From assembly GCF_051857535.1 (NCBI RefSeq), contig NZ_JBPZGY010000002.1, positions 62,001 to 126,000 of the forward strand: a stretch of DNA of 64,000 bases, written 5' to 3'. Position 1 is the stretch's first letter. The number at the start of each line of letters is the position of its first letter. Below, piece by piece: positions 1 through 8,895 of this stretch. Below the pieces are notes generated by a model, which worked only from the letters and a program-made list of their open reading frames with translations, was not told the origin of the DNA and did not search any database. A program made the translations under genes and the position numbers. The DNA comes from Roseateles_B sp051857535 (GTDB lineage Bacteria > Pseudomonadota > Gammaproteobacteria > Burkholderiales > Burkholderiaceae_C).

Positions 1-1
1 C

Positions 2-949
2 GTGGGCAAGACCGTGAACATGATGGAGCTCATCAACAACATCGCCAAGGCTCACTCGGGCCTGTCGGTGTTCGCTGGTGTGGGCGAGCGTACCCGTGAG
101 GGCAACGACTTCTATCACGAGATGGCCGATTCGGGCGTCGTGAACCTGGAGAACCTGGGCGAGTCCAAGGTGTCCATGGTCTACGGCCAGATGAACGAGC
201 CCCCGGGCAACCGTCTGCGCGTGGCCCTGACCGGCCTGACCATCGCCGAGTCCTTCCGTGACGAAGGCCGTGACGTGCTGTTCTTCGTGGACAACATCTA
301 CCGCTACACCCTGGCCGGTACCGAAGTGTCCGCACTGCTGGGCCGCATGCCTTCCGCCGTGGGCTACCAGCCGACGCTGGCCGAGGAAATGGGCCGTCTG
401 CAGGAGCGCATCACCTCGACCAAGGTCGGTTCGATCACCTCCATCCAGGCCGTGTACGTGCCTGCCGATGACTTGACCGACCCGTCCCCCGCCACGACCT
501 TCGCCCACTTGGACGCCACCGTCGTGCTGTCGCGTGACATCGCCGCCCTGGGTATCTACCCCGCCGTGGATCCGCTGGACTCGACCTCGCGTCAAGTGGA
601 CCCGAACGTGGTCGGCGAAGAGCACTACACGACCACCCGCGCCGTCCAGCAAGTGCTGCAGCGCTACAAGGAACTGCGCGACATCATCGCGATCCTGGGC
701 ATGGACGAGCTGTCTCCCGAAGACAAGCTGGCCGTGGCCCGCGCTCGCAAGATCCAGCGTTTCCTGTCGCAGCCCTTCCACGTGGCCGAAGTGTTCACCG
801 GCTCGCCCGGCAAGTACGTGCCCCTGAAGGAAACCATCCGCGGCTTCAAGATGATTGTGGCTGGCGAGTGCGATCACCTGCCGGAGCAGGCGTTCTACAT
901 GGTCGGGACCATCGACGAAGCCTTCGAAAAAGCGAAGAAGCTGCAGTAA
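2..949 (+). CDS. atpD: F1Fo ATP synthase subunit beta (5'-truncated by window)
   Basis: Catalytic beta subunit of the F1 sector, which makes ATP from ADP and phosphate on the cytoplasmic face of the membrane. The first codons continue a reading frame that enters from outside the window; only the GKT end of the Walker A loop is left, so roughly the first 150 residues of a usual 465-470 are missing. Visible family landmarks are the GERTREGNDFYHEM block, the DPSPATTFAHLDA segment and the alpha/beta signature PAVDPLDSTS. The C terminus is intact and ends at TAA. atpC follows after an unusually long, structured 167-bp spacer, as the last genes of the atp operon. Identification is certain; only the true start lies outside. 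Confidence 0.98.
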   Translation: MGKTVNMMELINNIAKAHSGLSVFAGVGERTREGNDFYHEMADSGVVNLENLGESKVSMVYGQMNEPPGNRLRVALTGLTIAESFRDEGRDVLFFVDNIYRYTLAGTEVSALLGRMPSAVGYQPTLAEEMGRLQERITSTKVGSITSIQAVYVPADDLTDPSPATTFAHLDATVVLSRDIAALGIYPAVDPLDSTSRQVDPNVVGEEHYTTTRAVQQVLQRYKELRDIIAILGMDELSPEDKLAVARARKIQRFLSQPFHVAEVFTGSPGKYVPLKETIRGFKMIVAGECDHLPEQAFYMVGTIDEAFEKAKKLQ

Positions 950-1116
950 GACTTCGCATACGACGCGCTGGCGTCGTTGCCGTGCTCGCCGGACTCGCAG
1001 TCTGGCTGTGCGTGGCGCCTAGCCAGCGCGCCGTCTGCTCGCTTCCTGCAGCTTCTTACTCGTGATGAAGACCGGGAAGCAGACTTACTTCAACTTCAAC
1101 GCTAGAAAGATTGAAC
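950..1116. repeat. Structured spacer between atpD and atpC with long inverted repeat
   Basis: The gap is long for two adjacent atp genes. It contains an inverted repeat: the arm gacgcgctggc at 962-972 pairs with gccagcgcgccgtc at 1022-1035 (imperfect, a CC bulge), enclosing about 49 bases. No convincing gene lies in it; an open frame running through it from inside atpD has no ribosome binding site. It may be an interspersed intergenic element or an RNA hairpin that sets the atpD:atpC ratio. No second copy is seen in this window. Confidence 0.4.
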
Positions 1117-1533
1117 ATGGCAACCATTCATGTTGACGTGGTGTCCGCCGAGGAGAGCATCTTCTCGGGCGAGGCCAAGTTCGTCGCGTTGCCGGGTGAA
1201 GGTGGTGAGCTGGGCATCCTGCCGCAGCACACGCCGCTGATCACCCGCATCAAGCCCGGCGCGGTGCGCATCCAGCGTGCTGACAACGGCCAGGAAGAGT
1301 TCGTGTTCGTGGCCGGTGGCATTCTGGAAGTGCAGCCGAACCGCGTGACCGTGCTGGCTGACACCGCCATCCGCGGCAAGGACCTGGACGAAGCCAAGGC
1401 CACCGAGGCCAAGAAGCTGGCCGAGGAAGCGATGAAGAACGCCAAGAGCGACATCGACTTCGCCAAGGCACAAGGCGAATTCGCAGCCATGGCCGCCCAG
1501 ATCGCCGCCCTGCGCAAGTTCCGCAAGAAGTGA
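1117..1533 (+). CDS. atpC: F1Fo ATP synthase subunit epsilon
   Basis: Epsilon subunit (138 residues, normal length) of the F1 central stalk, which couples rotation to catalysis and inhibits ATP hydrolysis. The N-terminal beta-sandwich starts MATIHVDVVSAEESIFSG and holds the conserved GELGILPQHTPL block; the C-terminal part is the Ala/Lys-rich helical hairpin ending ALRKFRKK. I chose ATG 1117 because the family starts at MATI and an AGAAAGA element lies just upstream; a TTG at 1111 is in frame but adds only two residues. It is the last atp gene, followed by a strong terminator. Confidence 0.97.
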   Translation: MATIHVDVVSAEESIFSGEAKFVALPGEGGELGILPQHTPLITRIKPGAVRIQRADNGQEEFVFVAGGILEVQPNRVTVLADTAIRGKDLDEAKATEAKKLAEEAMKNAKSDIDFAKAQGEFAAMAAQIAALRKFRKK

Positions 1534-1586
1534 GGCCCGCCGCCTTCAGCGAGCCTGCGGGTTGCTGAACGGCGGTTCTCTACCGG

Positions 1587-1626
1587 CGCCCGCCGACGCA
1601 AGTCCGGCGGGCGTTGTCTTTTCCCT
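1587..1626 (+). terminator. Rho-independent terminator of the atp operon
   Basis: A perfect 9-bp stem (cgcccgccg at 1587-1595, cggcgggcg at 1605-1613) with a 9-base loop is followed by TTGTCTTTT. A second weaker hairpin (ccgccttcagc / gctgaacggcgg) lies just before it, right after the atpC stop. Position and structure fit the end of the atp operon. Confidence 0.85.
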
Positions 1627-1701
1627 CGCCCGATTTCAGCCGATTTCAGCTGAAGCGCTCCGGCGCTCCGCAGCGTCCCACGCCATCCACAGGTTTCCGC
1701 C

Positions 1702-2571
1702 ATGCCAACGCCCATCGCCCTGACCCGCCACCACGGCCTCGAAGCCCTGGAACTCGTCGCGCCCGATGGCGCCCGCGCGGTCCTGCTGCTGCATGGCGCG
1801 CACCTGACTTCCTGGATCCCCGCGGGTGGGGAGGAGCAGCTGTACCTCTCGCCCCGCAGCGCCTTCGCCACAGGCCAGGCCATCCGCGGTGGCGTGCCGC
1901 TGATCTTTCCGCAGTTCAGCGCGCGCGGCCCGCTGATGCGCCATGGCTTCGCCCGCACCAAGCCCTGGCAGTTGCTGCAGGCCGAGCAGGGCGCCGATGA
2001 CGCCCTCGCCGTGCTGCAGCTCACCGACGACGCCGCCACGCGCATGGTCTGGCCGCATGCCTTCTCGGCCGAGCTGTCGGTGCGAGTCAGTGACCAGAGC
2101 CTGGACATCGAGCTGGCCGTCGAGAACACCGGCGACACCGCCTTCGACTTCACCGCCGCCCTGCACACCTATCTGCGCACCGGCGCCCTGGACGCCACCA
2201 GCCTGCGCGGCCTGGCCGGCCTGCACTACTGGGACCAGGTGAAGAACGCCGAGCAGTTGCAGCGCAGCGACCTGGTCCTGCCCGGCAGCCCCGGCTGCGA
2301 GGACCTGGACCGGATCTACTACCAGGTGAAGACGCCGCTGCAGCTGATCGACGAATCTGGTCCGCAACGGCGCGCCCTGGACCTCCAGCAGCAGGGCTTT
2401 GAGGACACCGTGGTCTGGAACCCGGGCGCCGCCAAGTGCGCGCAGCTGGCCGACATGCCGGCCGAGGGCTACCAGCAGTTCCTGTGCATCGAAGCCGCCG
2501 CCATCGAGCGGCCGGTGGCGCTGCAGCCGGGCGAGGTCTGGAGCGGTATGCAGAGCCTGCGCCTGGGCTGA
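1702..2571 (+). CDS. D-hexose-6-phosphate mutarotase (YeaD-type aldose 1-epimerase family)
   Basis: A 289-residue galactose-mutarotase-fold protein. The family interconverts alpha and beta anomers of glucose-6-phosphate and related sugar phosphates in the cytoplasm. Recognisable are GGVPLIFPQFSARGPLMRHGFAR (the active-site His and Arg region, split here over 23 residues), FDFTAALHTYLRTG (second His) and the C-terminal DTVVWNPGAAK block typical of the YeaD subgroup rather than GalM. Length matches the family. ATG 1702 gives the usual short N terminus before the first strand; no strong ribosome binding site is seen. It stands alone between the atp terminator and hemE, so the context adds nothing on its substrate. 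Confidence 0.85.
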   Translation: MPTPIALTRHHGLEALELVAPDGARAVLLLHGAHLTSWIPAGGEEQLYLSPRSAFATGQAIRGGVPLIFPQFSARGPLMRHGFARTKPWQLLQAEQGADDALAVLQLTDDAATRMVWPHAFSAELSVRVSDQSLDIELAVENTGDTAFDFTAALHTYLRTGALDATSLRGLAGLHYWDQVKNAEQLQRSDLVLPGSPGCEDLDRIYYQVKTPLQLIDESGPQRRALDLQQQGFEDTVVWNPGAAKCAQLADMPAEGYQQFLCIEAAAIERPVALQPGEVWSGMQSLRLG

Positions 2572-2643
2572 GAGCACACCGGCTCGCGTCTTCTTGATCC
2601 AGCCCCGGCATGACCTGGCTCAAGCCGCCGATAATGCCCGCCC

Positions 2644-3732
2644 ATGAGCGCTCCCCTGCAAAACGACACCTTCCTGCGCGCCTGCTTGCGCCAGCCCACC
2701 GACTACACGCCCGTCTGGCTGATGCGCCAGGCTGGCCGCTACCTGCCCGAGTACCGCGACACCCGCGCCCAGGCCGGCAGCTTCATGGGCCTGGCCACCA
2801 ACACGGACTACGCTACCGAGGTCACGCTGCAGCCCCTGGAGCGCTATCCCCTGGATGCCGCCATCCTCTTCAGCGACATCCTCACCGTGCCCGATGCCAT
2901 GGGCCTGGGCCTGTCCTTCCAGCAGGGCGAGGGCCCCAAGTTCGCCAAGGTCGTGCGTGATGAGGCCGCCGTGGCCGCGCTGGCCGTGCCAGACATGGAC
3001 AAGCTGCGCTACGTCTTCGACGCCGTCAGCTCCATCCGCAAGGCGCTCAACGGCCGCGTGCCCCTGATCGGCTTCTCGGGCAGCCCCTGGACCCTGGCCT
3101 GTTACATGGTCGAAGGCGGTGGCTCGGACGACTACTGCCAGGTCAAGGCGCTGATGTACAGCCGCCCGGACCTGATGCACCGCATCCTGCAGGTCAATGC
3201 CGATGCCGTAGCCCAGTACCTCAACACCCAGATCGAAGCGGGCGCGCAGGCCGTGATGGTCTTTGACTCCTGGGGCGGCGTTCTGGCGGACGGCATGTTC
3301 CAGGAATTCAGCCTGGCCTATTCGCGCCGGGTGCTGGCCCAGGTCAAGACCGAACACGAGGGCCAACGCATCCCGCGAATCCTCTTCACCAAAGGCGGCG
3401 CCCTGTGGCTGGACGAGATCGCCGAAGCCGGTGCCGACGTGGTCGGCCTGGACTGGACGGCCAATCTGGCCAAGGCTCGCGCCCAGGTGCAGGACCGCGT
3501 CGCCCTGCAAGGCAATCTGGATCCCAACGTGCTGTTCGCGCCGCCTGAGGCCATCCGTGCCCAGGTGCGCCGTGTGCTGGACAGCTTTGGCCGTCCGCAG
3601 CGGCCTGATGGCGGCTGGGGCGGGCACGTCTTCAACCTCGGCCACGGCATCAGCCAGTTCACCCCGCCGGAGCATGTGTTGCATCTGGTCGATGAAGTCC
3701 ATCAGCACTCGCGCCGCCTGCGCCAGGCCTGA
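2644..3732 (+). CDS. hemE: Uroporphyrinogen decarboxylase
   Basis: Removes the four acetate carboxyls of uroporphyrinogen III to give coproporphyrinogen III in haem biosynthesis; a cytoplasmic homodimer. The 362-residue protein is of standard length and carries the signature RQAGRYLPEYR near the N terminus and the second signature GFSGSPWTLACYMVEG. The conserved DSWGG and HVFNLGHGI segments are intact. A GATAAT element lies 9 bases before the ATG, so the message may be almost leaderless or start close by. It precedes priA after a 505-bp spacer; hemE next to priA is common in betaproteobacteria. Confidence 0.97.
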   Translation: MSAPLQNDTFLRACLRQPTDYTPVWLMRQAGRYLPEYRDTRAQAGSFMGLATNTDYATEVTLQPLERYPLDAAILFSDILTVPDAMGLGLSFQQGEGPKFAKVVRDEAAVAALAVPDMDKLRYVFDAVSSIRKALNGRVPLIGFSGSPWTLACYMVEGGGSDDYCQVKALMYSRPDLMHRILQVNADAVAQYLNTQIEAGAQAVMVFDSWGGVLADGMFQEFSLAYSRRVLAQVKTEHEGQRIPRILFTKGGALWLDEIAEAGADVVGLDWTANLAKARAQVQDRVALQGNLDPNVLFAPPEAIRAQVRRVLDSFGRPQRPDGGWGGHVFNLGHGISQFTPPEHVLHLVDEVHQHSRRLRQA

Positions 3733-4237
3733 ACGCGCAGCGCTGCGCAAGAAGGGTGGGTTGCGGCGGGCTGAGCCGCCCGGTCCAAGGCCGGCGCAAT
3801 GCCGGAACGTCGGCTGTCCCCTGCAGGTGAATGGCAACACTGAGCGCCGTGAACTCTGCACAGTAAGTAGACACTTATCCCCAAAAAGAGGAGATGCGTT
3901 TCAGCTTGTGGCAATTGCTGCGGCGCATCTCGGGGTTTCCACGATTGTCGTGTAAGTGCTTGATTTTATTGGCGGGAAACAGTTCGCAGCGCGAATCTGG
4001 CGGGAATGACGCGACGCAGCAGGCCGCGTCAACAGCCAGTGGGAGCCGCACGCGCCGCTTCTTTTGCACAAAGTTATCCACAGGCTGGTGGCGGCAGGTG
4101 CGAAGAGCCAGGACGAATCAAGCAGTTAGCGAAGATTTCGAGGGCAGACATGCAGAAACGGTGGCAAGTGCGACGGGATGTACGGGGCCTGGGCCCGGCC
4201 CTCGCCTGGGCGGCCGCACGGCCGCTGGAGGCGTACC
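3733..4237. other. 505-bp spacer between hemE and priA with two DnaA-box-like sites
   Basis: No gene is supported here; open frames lack plausible start contexts. It begins with a perfect 14-bp palindrome (gcgcagcgctgcgc, 3735-3748). TTATCCCCA at 3875-3883 and the consensus DnaA box TTATCCACA at 4074-4082 lie on the same strand about 200 bases apart, with an AT-richer stretch between and a small palindrome ttcgc-agc-gcgaa near 3981. The priA ribosome binding site (ggagg, 4227-4231) closes the region. DnaA control of priA is a possibility, not shown. Confidence 0.5.
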
Positions 4238-6346
4238 TTGAGCACGGCTGACGGGCCCTTGGCGCTACACCGCCTCCTGGTGGCCGTGGATGCGCCGCAG
4301 CACAGCGGCCTCAGCGAGCCGCTGAGCTACCGCGCCCCGCAGGCCTGGCCACCGGGCACCCTGCTGCAGGTGCCCCTGGGCAAGCGGGAACTGCTGGGCC
4401 TGGTCTGGGACGAGCCCCAGAGGCAAGACCTGACTCCCGGGGGCCAGATCTTGCCTGACGAGGCGCTGCGCGAGGTGGGCGAGGTGCTGGACGCCTTGCC
4501 GCCGCTCTCGGCCTCCTGGCGCCGCCTGGTCGAGTTTGCCGCGCAGTACTACCAGCGCGCCATTGGCGAACTGGCGCTGTCGGTGCTGCCACCGCAGCTG
4601 CGCGAGGTCACGGCCAAGCAGTTGCAGGCCAAGCTCAAGAAGCTGGCCAAGCTGCCTGCGCCGCCGGCGCCCACGGCGCCGCCGCTGATGCCCGTGCTCA
4701 GCGAGGCGCAGCAGGCCGCGCTGGCGCAGTTGGACAGCATGCTGCAGGCGCCTCCCGAGGCGGCCGCGCCCACGCCCGTCCTGCTCTACGGCGTGACCGG
4801 CAGTGGCAAGACCGAGGTCTACCTGCGCGCCGCTGAGCAGGCCCTGGCCCAGGGGCGGCAGGTGCTGGTGCTGGTGCCGGAGATCAACCTGACGCCGCAA
4901 CTGGAAGCCCGTTTCGCCGAGCGTTTCGCCGGGCGGCGCATCGTGTCCCTGCACAGCGGCCTCACGCCTGCTCAGCGCCTGCAGAACTGGCTGGCCGCCC
5001 ATCTGGGGCAGGCGGAGCTGATCCTGGGGACGCGGCTGGCGGTCTTCGCCTCGCTGCCGCGCCTGGGCCTGATCGCCGTCGACGAGGAGCACGACCCCAG
5101 CTACAAGCAGCAGGACGGCGCCCGCTACTCGGCCCGCGACCTGGCGGTCTACCGCGCACGGCTGGAAAAGGTGCCGGTGATCCTGGGCTCGGCGACACCC
5201 TCGCTGGAGAGCTGGCAGCACGCCAACACCGGCCGCTACCAGCGCCTGGTGATGCCCCAGCGCATCGGCGGTGGCGCCATGCCGCGGGTGCGCATCTTCG
5301 ACATGAACACCCTGGCCCGCACCAAGGGCGTGACCACCGCCCTGACCGCGCCGCTGCTGGAGGCTCTGCGCCAGCGCCTCGCGCGCGGCGAGCAGAGCCT
5401 GGTCTTTCTCAACCGCCGCGGCTACGCCCCCGTGCTGCATTGCGGCGAGTGCAACTGGAAGAGCGACTGCCCGCATTGCAGCGCCTGGCGCGTCTTTCAC
5501 AAAGGCGACCGCAGCCTGCGCTGCCATCACTGTGGCTTTGCCGAGCGCGTCCCCTTGGCCTGCCCGACCTGCGGCAACCTGGACATCGCGCCCCTGGGCC
5601 GAGGCACCGAGCGCCTGGAGGAGCAGCTGGCTGAAAGCCTGCCCGGCGCGCGCGTGGCACGCATCGATGCGGATTCCACCAGGCACAAGGGTCAGCTGGA
5701 AGAGCAGCTCGGCGCCGTGCATGCGGGCGAGGTGGACATCCTCGTCGGCACGCAGATGATCACCAAGGGTCACGACTTCCGCCGCATCACGCTGGTGGCC
5801 GCGGTGAACCCGGACGGCGCGCTCTTTTCCAGCGATTTCCGCGCACCCGAGCGGCTCTTCGCGCTGCTGATGCAGGCCGCCGGCCGCGCGGGGCGTGACG
5901 CCGAGGTGGCTGCGCGCAGCGAGATGTGGGTGCAGACCTGGCACCCGCAGCACGCCCTCTACCTGGCCCTGCAGCGGCATGACTACGAGTTTTTTGCGGC
6001 CAGCCAGCTCGCCGAGCGCGAGTCCGCCGCGCTGCCGCCCTTCTCGCACCTGGCGCTGATGCGGGCCGAGGCGCGCACGGCCGAGGGCGCGCAAGCCTTC
6101 CTCGATGCGGCGGCCGCGCTGGCCCAGGCGCTGCCCGATGCGCAGCAAGCCCTGATCTACCCGCCGGTGCCCATGAGCGTGGCCCGCGTGGCCGATGTGG
6201 AGCGCTTCCAGATGCTCATCGAATGCGGCCAGCGCTCGGTCCTGCAGCGTCTGCTGTGGCACTGGCTGCCCCAGCTGCAGGCCCTCAAGCGCGAGCACCG
6301 CGGCGTGCTGCGCTGGGCCATCGACGTCGACCCGCTGGCGATCTGA
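4238..6346 (+). CDS. priA: Primosomal replication-restart helicase PriA
   Basis: Superfamily 2 3'-5' helicase that recognises stalled forks and reloads the replisome. Domains in order: N-terminal DNA-binding region, Walker A GVTGSGKTEVYL, DEEH box in VDEEHDPSYKQQDG, and a zinc-binding insertion with paired cysteines (CGECNWKSDCPHC, CHHCGFAERVPLACPTCG), followed by helicase lobe 2 with GTQMITKGHDF and AAGRAGRD. I set the start at TTG 4238 because ggagg sits six bases upstream and the protein then begins shortly before the conserved LLVAVDAPQHS segment; an in-frame ATG at 4178 would add 20 Arg/Gly-rich residues with no family support. 702 residues is normal. Confidence 0.95.
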   Translation: MSTADGPLALHRLLVAVDAPQHSGLSEPLSYRAPQAWPPGTLLQVPLGKRELLGLVWDEPQRQDLTPGGQILPDEALREVGEVLDALPPLSASWRRLVEFAAQYYQRAIGELALSVLPPQLREVTAKQLQAKLKKLAKLPAPPAPTAPPLMPVLSEAQQAALAQLDSMLQAPPEAAAPTPVLLYGVTGSGKTEVYLRAAEQALAQGRQVLVLVPEINLTPQLEARFAERFAGRRIVSLHSGLTPAQRLQNWLAAHLGQAELILGTRLAVFASLPRLGLIAVDEEHDPSYKQQDGARYSARDLAVYRARLEKVPVILGSATPSLESWQHANTGRYQRLVMPQRIGGGAMPRVRIFDMNTLARTKGVTTALTAPLLEALRQRLARGEQSLVFLNRRGYAPVLHCGECNWKSDCPHCSAWRVFHKGDRSLRCHHCGFAERVPLACPTCGNLDIAPLGRGTERLEEQLAESLPGARVARIDADSTRHKGQLEEQLGAVHAGEVDILVGTQMITKGHDFRRITLVAAVNPDGALFSSDFRAPERLFALLMQAAGRAGRDAEVAARSEMWVQTWHPQHALYLALQRHDYEFFAASQLAERESAALPPFSHLALMRAEARTAEGAQAFLDAAAALAQALPDAQQALIYPPVPMSVARVADVERFQMLIECGQRSVLQRLLWHWLPQLQALKREHRGVLRWAIDVDPLAI

Positions 6347-6364
6347 GGCCCGCCTGCCGTGCTC

Positions 6365-8800
6365 TCAGCGCGGCGCCGAGGCCCGACCCTCGCGCGGCTC
6401 CCGGCTGTCGCGCGGGTCGCCCAGCCAGGTCTTGAGCCAGCGGCTCATCTCCCACTGCACATGGCCGGCGGACTCGCGTGCGCCATAGCCGTGGGACTCC
6501 AGCGGCAGCATCGTGAGGCGCACCGTGCCGCCCAGGCCGGACAGGGCGTGGTAAAGCCGCTCGCTCTGCAGCGGCGGCGTGCCCGCATTGCCGTCCTGCT
6601 CGCCGTGAAGCAGCAGCAGGGGCTCCTTGATCTGCGGTGCGTAGAGCAGGGGCGAGAGGTTGAGGTAGACCTCCCTGGCGTCCCAGATGGAGCGGCGCTC
6701 GCTCTGGAAGCCGAAGGGTGTCAGCGTGCGGTTGTAGGCCCCGCTGCGGGCGATGCCGGCCTTGAAGAGGTCGGTGTGGGCCAGCAGGTTGACGGCCATG
6801 AAGGCGCCGTAGCTGTGGCCGCCCACGGCCATGCGCTTCGGGTCGGACACGCCCAAGTCATCGGCCTTGTCGATGATGGCGCGGGCGTTCATGGTGATCT
6901 GCTCGATGAAGCCGTCGTTGACCGTCTTGAGGTCGCCCACGATGGGCATGTGGGCGTCGTAGAGCACCACGAAGCCGTCCAGCAGCAAGGCCAGGGGGCT
7001 GATGCCGTTGAAGCTCAGGAAGCGGTTGCTGGCACCGCTGACCTGGCTGGCAATGGAGGCGTCGCTGTACTCCAGCGGATAGGCCCAGACCAGGGTGGGG
7101 CGGCGTTCGCCTTCCTTGTAGTCGGGCGGCAGGTACATCCAGAAGGACATGTCCACGCCGTCGGCGCGCTTGAAGCTGACGAACTCGCGGCGGATCCTGC
7201 GCAGCTGCGGCGTGTTGTCCTTCAGGCGCGTCAGGGGCTGCAGGCTGTTGCCGGAGGCCAGTTCGCGCAAAGCGAGGTTGGGCGGCTCGCCGGCGCTCTC
7301 GCGGTTCAGCAGCAATTGCCGGCCGCCATCCAGCACGGCCAGGGGCGTCTCGTAACTGCCCTCGGGGGACTGGAACAGGCGCTGCGCGCTGAGGTCCCGC
7401 AGCGAGAAACGGTCCAGGAAGGGGCGGTCGCCCCTGGGACTGGCGCCGGGGCCGCTCAGCAGGAGGTCGCCATTGAGGGTCTGCACGACCAGATGGCCGT
7501 TGGGCAGCATGCGCATCAGGGGGCTGCCGGGGTGGCGGAAGCGCTCGCGCTGGCTGAACTCGAACAGGGGCTTGCTCTGCGTGCCCTTGAGCGGCAGCAG
7601 GTAGCTGCGCTGCCAGGCACGCTGGCGGTCGACCTCGGTCAGCAGGGCGTTCTGGCCGTCGTCCAGGAACTGCAGGCGCGAGAAGCGGTGCGGCATGCGC
7701 TGCACCTCCAGGGCCTCGCCGGTGAAGGGTGGGTCCAGGCGCATGAGGCGGTCGCGGAAGGCCACGCGCTGCGCCGGGTTGCCGCCGTCCAGGGCCTCGA
7801 TCCAGTAGACGGCCGCGTCCCGGGTCGGCGAGGCGTAGAACACGCGCGGCCCGGGCAGCACGCCGTCGATGGTTACGCCGCTCTTGAGGGGCATGCGCGC
7901 CAGCTCACGGACCAGCTTGCCGTCGCGCTGGCGCACCTCGACGATGGTCGGGAAATCATCCCAGGGCAGGCGGTAGCTGAAGGGGCGGCTGATGCGCTCG
8001 GTCAGCAGGTACTGGCCCTCGCCCACGCTGCTGACGCTGCTGTAGAGCTGGGCGGGGCCCAGGTCGCGGCTGGCACCGCTGGCGAGGTCCACCCAGGTCA
8101 GCACCGAGCGGGCGTGGTGCTCGAAGAGGGCCTCGTCCTGTGGGCTGCGCAGCAGGTCCGGATGGGTGCGCTCGGGCGAAGCCAGGCCGCGGCTTTCCTC
8201 GCTGACGGGCTGTGGCGGCAGGCGCGGCGGCGGGCCGCGGTGGTCGGGGACGCTCAGCACGACCAGCTCGCGCGGGTTGAGCCAGGCCTTCTCGCCCTGG
8301 GCCAGTACCTCGTTGAGCCGCAGGCCCTGGATGGGGCGCACGGTGGCGCTGGCGGTGTCGCCCACCCACAGCTCGTTGGCGCGCTCCATGCGGCGTTCGA
8401 TCAGGAAGCGCTGGCCATCCGGCGCCCAGGTGAAGTCATGCCACAGGCCGCCCGCAGGCAGCTCGACCACGCGCTCCGGTGCATCCGGCTGCAGCAGGGC
8501 GCGCAGGCGCAGGCGCTGGATGGCGGGCAGGCCTGGCGCAACACCGCTGCCGGCATCGAATCGGGTGCCGGCCAGGTGCAGGGTGGGGCGCTGCAGATCC
8601 TCGATGGTGGAGAAGCGGCGCGTCTCGATCAGGGCCAGCTGCTGGCGGTCTGGCGAGGGCAGCAGGCGCGGCAGGGGGGCGGTGTCCAGCAGCTCGCGCA
8701 CGGCGGCCGAGGGCTGCTGGTAGCCGGCCGCCGAAGCGTTCGCGGGAAGCAGGGTGCAGGCAATCAGCAGGCTGGGCAGGACGGTGGCAAGTAGGCGCAT
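6365..8800 (-). CDS. Exported prolyl-oligopeptidase-family (S9) serine peptidase
   Basis: An 811-residue protein with a Sec signal peptide (MRLLATVLPSLLIAC...ASA), a long beta-propeller-like middle and a C-terminal alpha/beta-hydrolase peptidase domain. The catalytic Ser lies in GGHSYGAFM, the Asp in LHGEQDGNAG and the His in PLESHGYGA, the usual S9 order. The family cleaves short peptides; with the signal peptide it should act in the periplasm. The propeller contains repeated sequence blocks with WAPDG and similar turns. The same frame stays open upstream into the neighbouring transporter gene, but the signal peptide fixes the start at 8800. No ribosome binding site is obvious. Substrate unknown. 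Confidence 0.9.
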   Translation of the reverse strand: MRLLATVLPSLLIACTLLPANASAAGYQQPSAAVRELLDTAPLPRLLPSPDRQQLALIETRRFSTIEDLQRPTLHLAGTRFDAGSGVAPGLPAIQRLRLRALLQPDAPERVVELPAGGLWHDFTWAPDGQRFLIERRMERANELWVGDTASATVRPIQGLRLNEVLAQGEKAWLNPRELVVLSVPDHRGPPPRLPPQPVSEESRGLASPERTHPDLLRSPQDEALFEHHARSVLTWVDLASGASRDLGPAQLYSSVSSVGEGQYLLTERISRPFSYRLPWDDFPTIVEVRQRDGKLVRELARMPLKSGVTIDGVLPGPRVFYASPTRDAAVYWIEALDGGNPAQRVAFRDRLMRLDPPFTGEALEVQRMPHRFSRLQFLDDGQNALLTEVDRQRAWQRSYLLPLKGTQSKPLFEFSQRERFRHPGSPLMRMLPNGHLVVQTLNGDLLLSGPGASPRGDRPFLDRFSLRDLSAQRLFQSPEGSYETPLAVLDGGRQLLLNRESAGEPPNLALRELASGNSLQPLTRLKDNTPQLRRIRREFVSFKRADGVDMSFWMYLPPDYKEGERRPTLVWAYPLEYSDASIASQVSGASNRFLSFNGISPLALLLDGFVVLYDAHMPIVGDLKTVNDGFIEQITMNARAIIDKADDLGVSDPKRMAVGGHSYGAFMAVNLLAHTDLFKAGIARSGAYNRTLTPFGFQSERRSIWDAREVYLNLSPLLYAPQIKEPLLLLHGEQDGNAGTPPLQSERLYHALSGLGGTVRLTMLPLESHGYGARESAGHVQWEMSRWLKTWLGDPRDSREPREGRASAPR

Positions 8801-8895
8801 GGCGGCGGGGCCCGGAGGCCGGCGCGGGATCGGATGCCGCGCACGATAGCGCAGGCGGCTGACGACCGTGCCCACGGACGTTCCCATGGTCACGC

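Noticed and set aside
868..1065. 65-codon frame across the atpD end and the spacer
   Set aside because: Starts inside atpD, has no ribosome binding site; the signal there is the inverted repeat, not a protein.
3894..4241. 115-codon plus-strand frame in the hemE-priA spacer
   Set aside because: The GGAG abuts the ATG with no spacing, codon use is unlike genes here and the product has no recognisable features.
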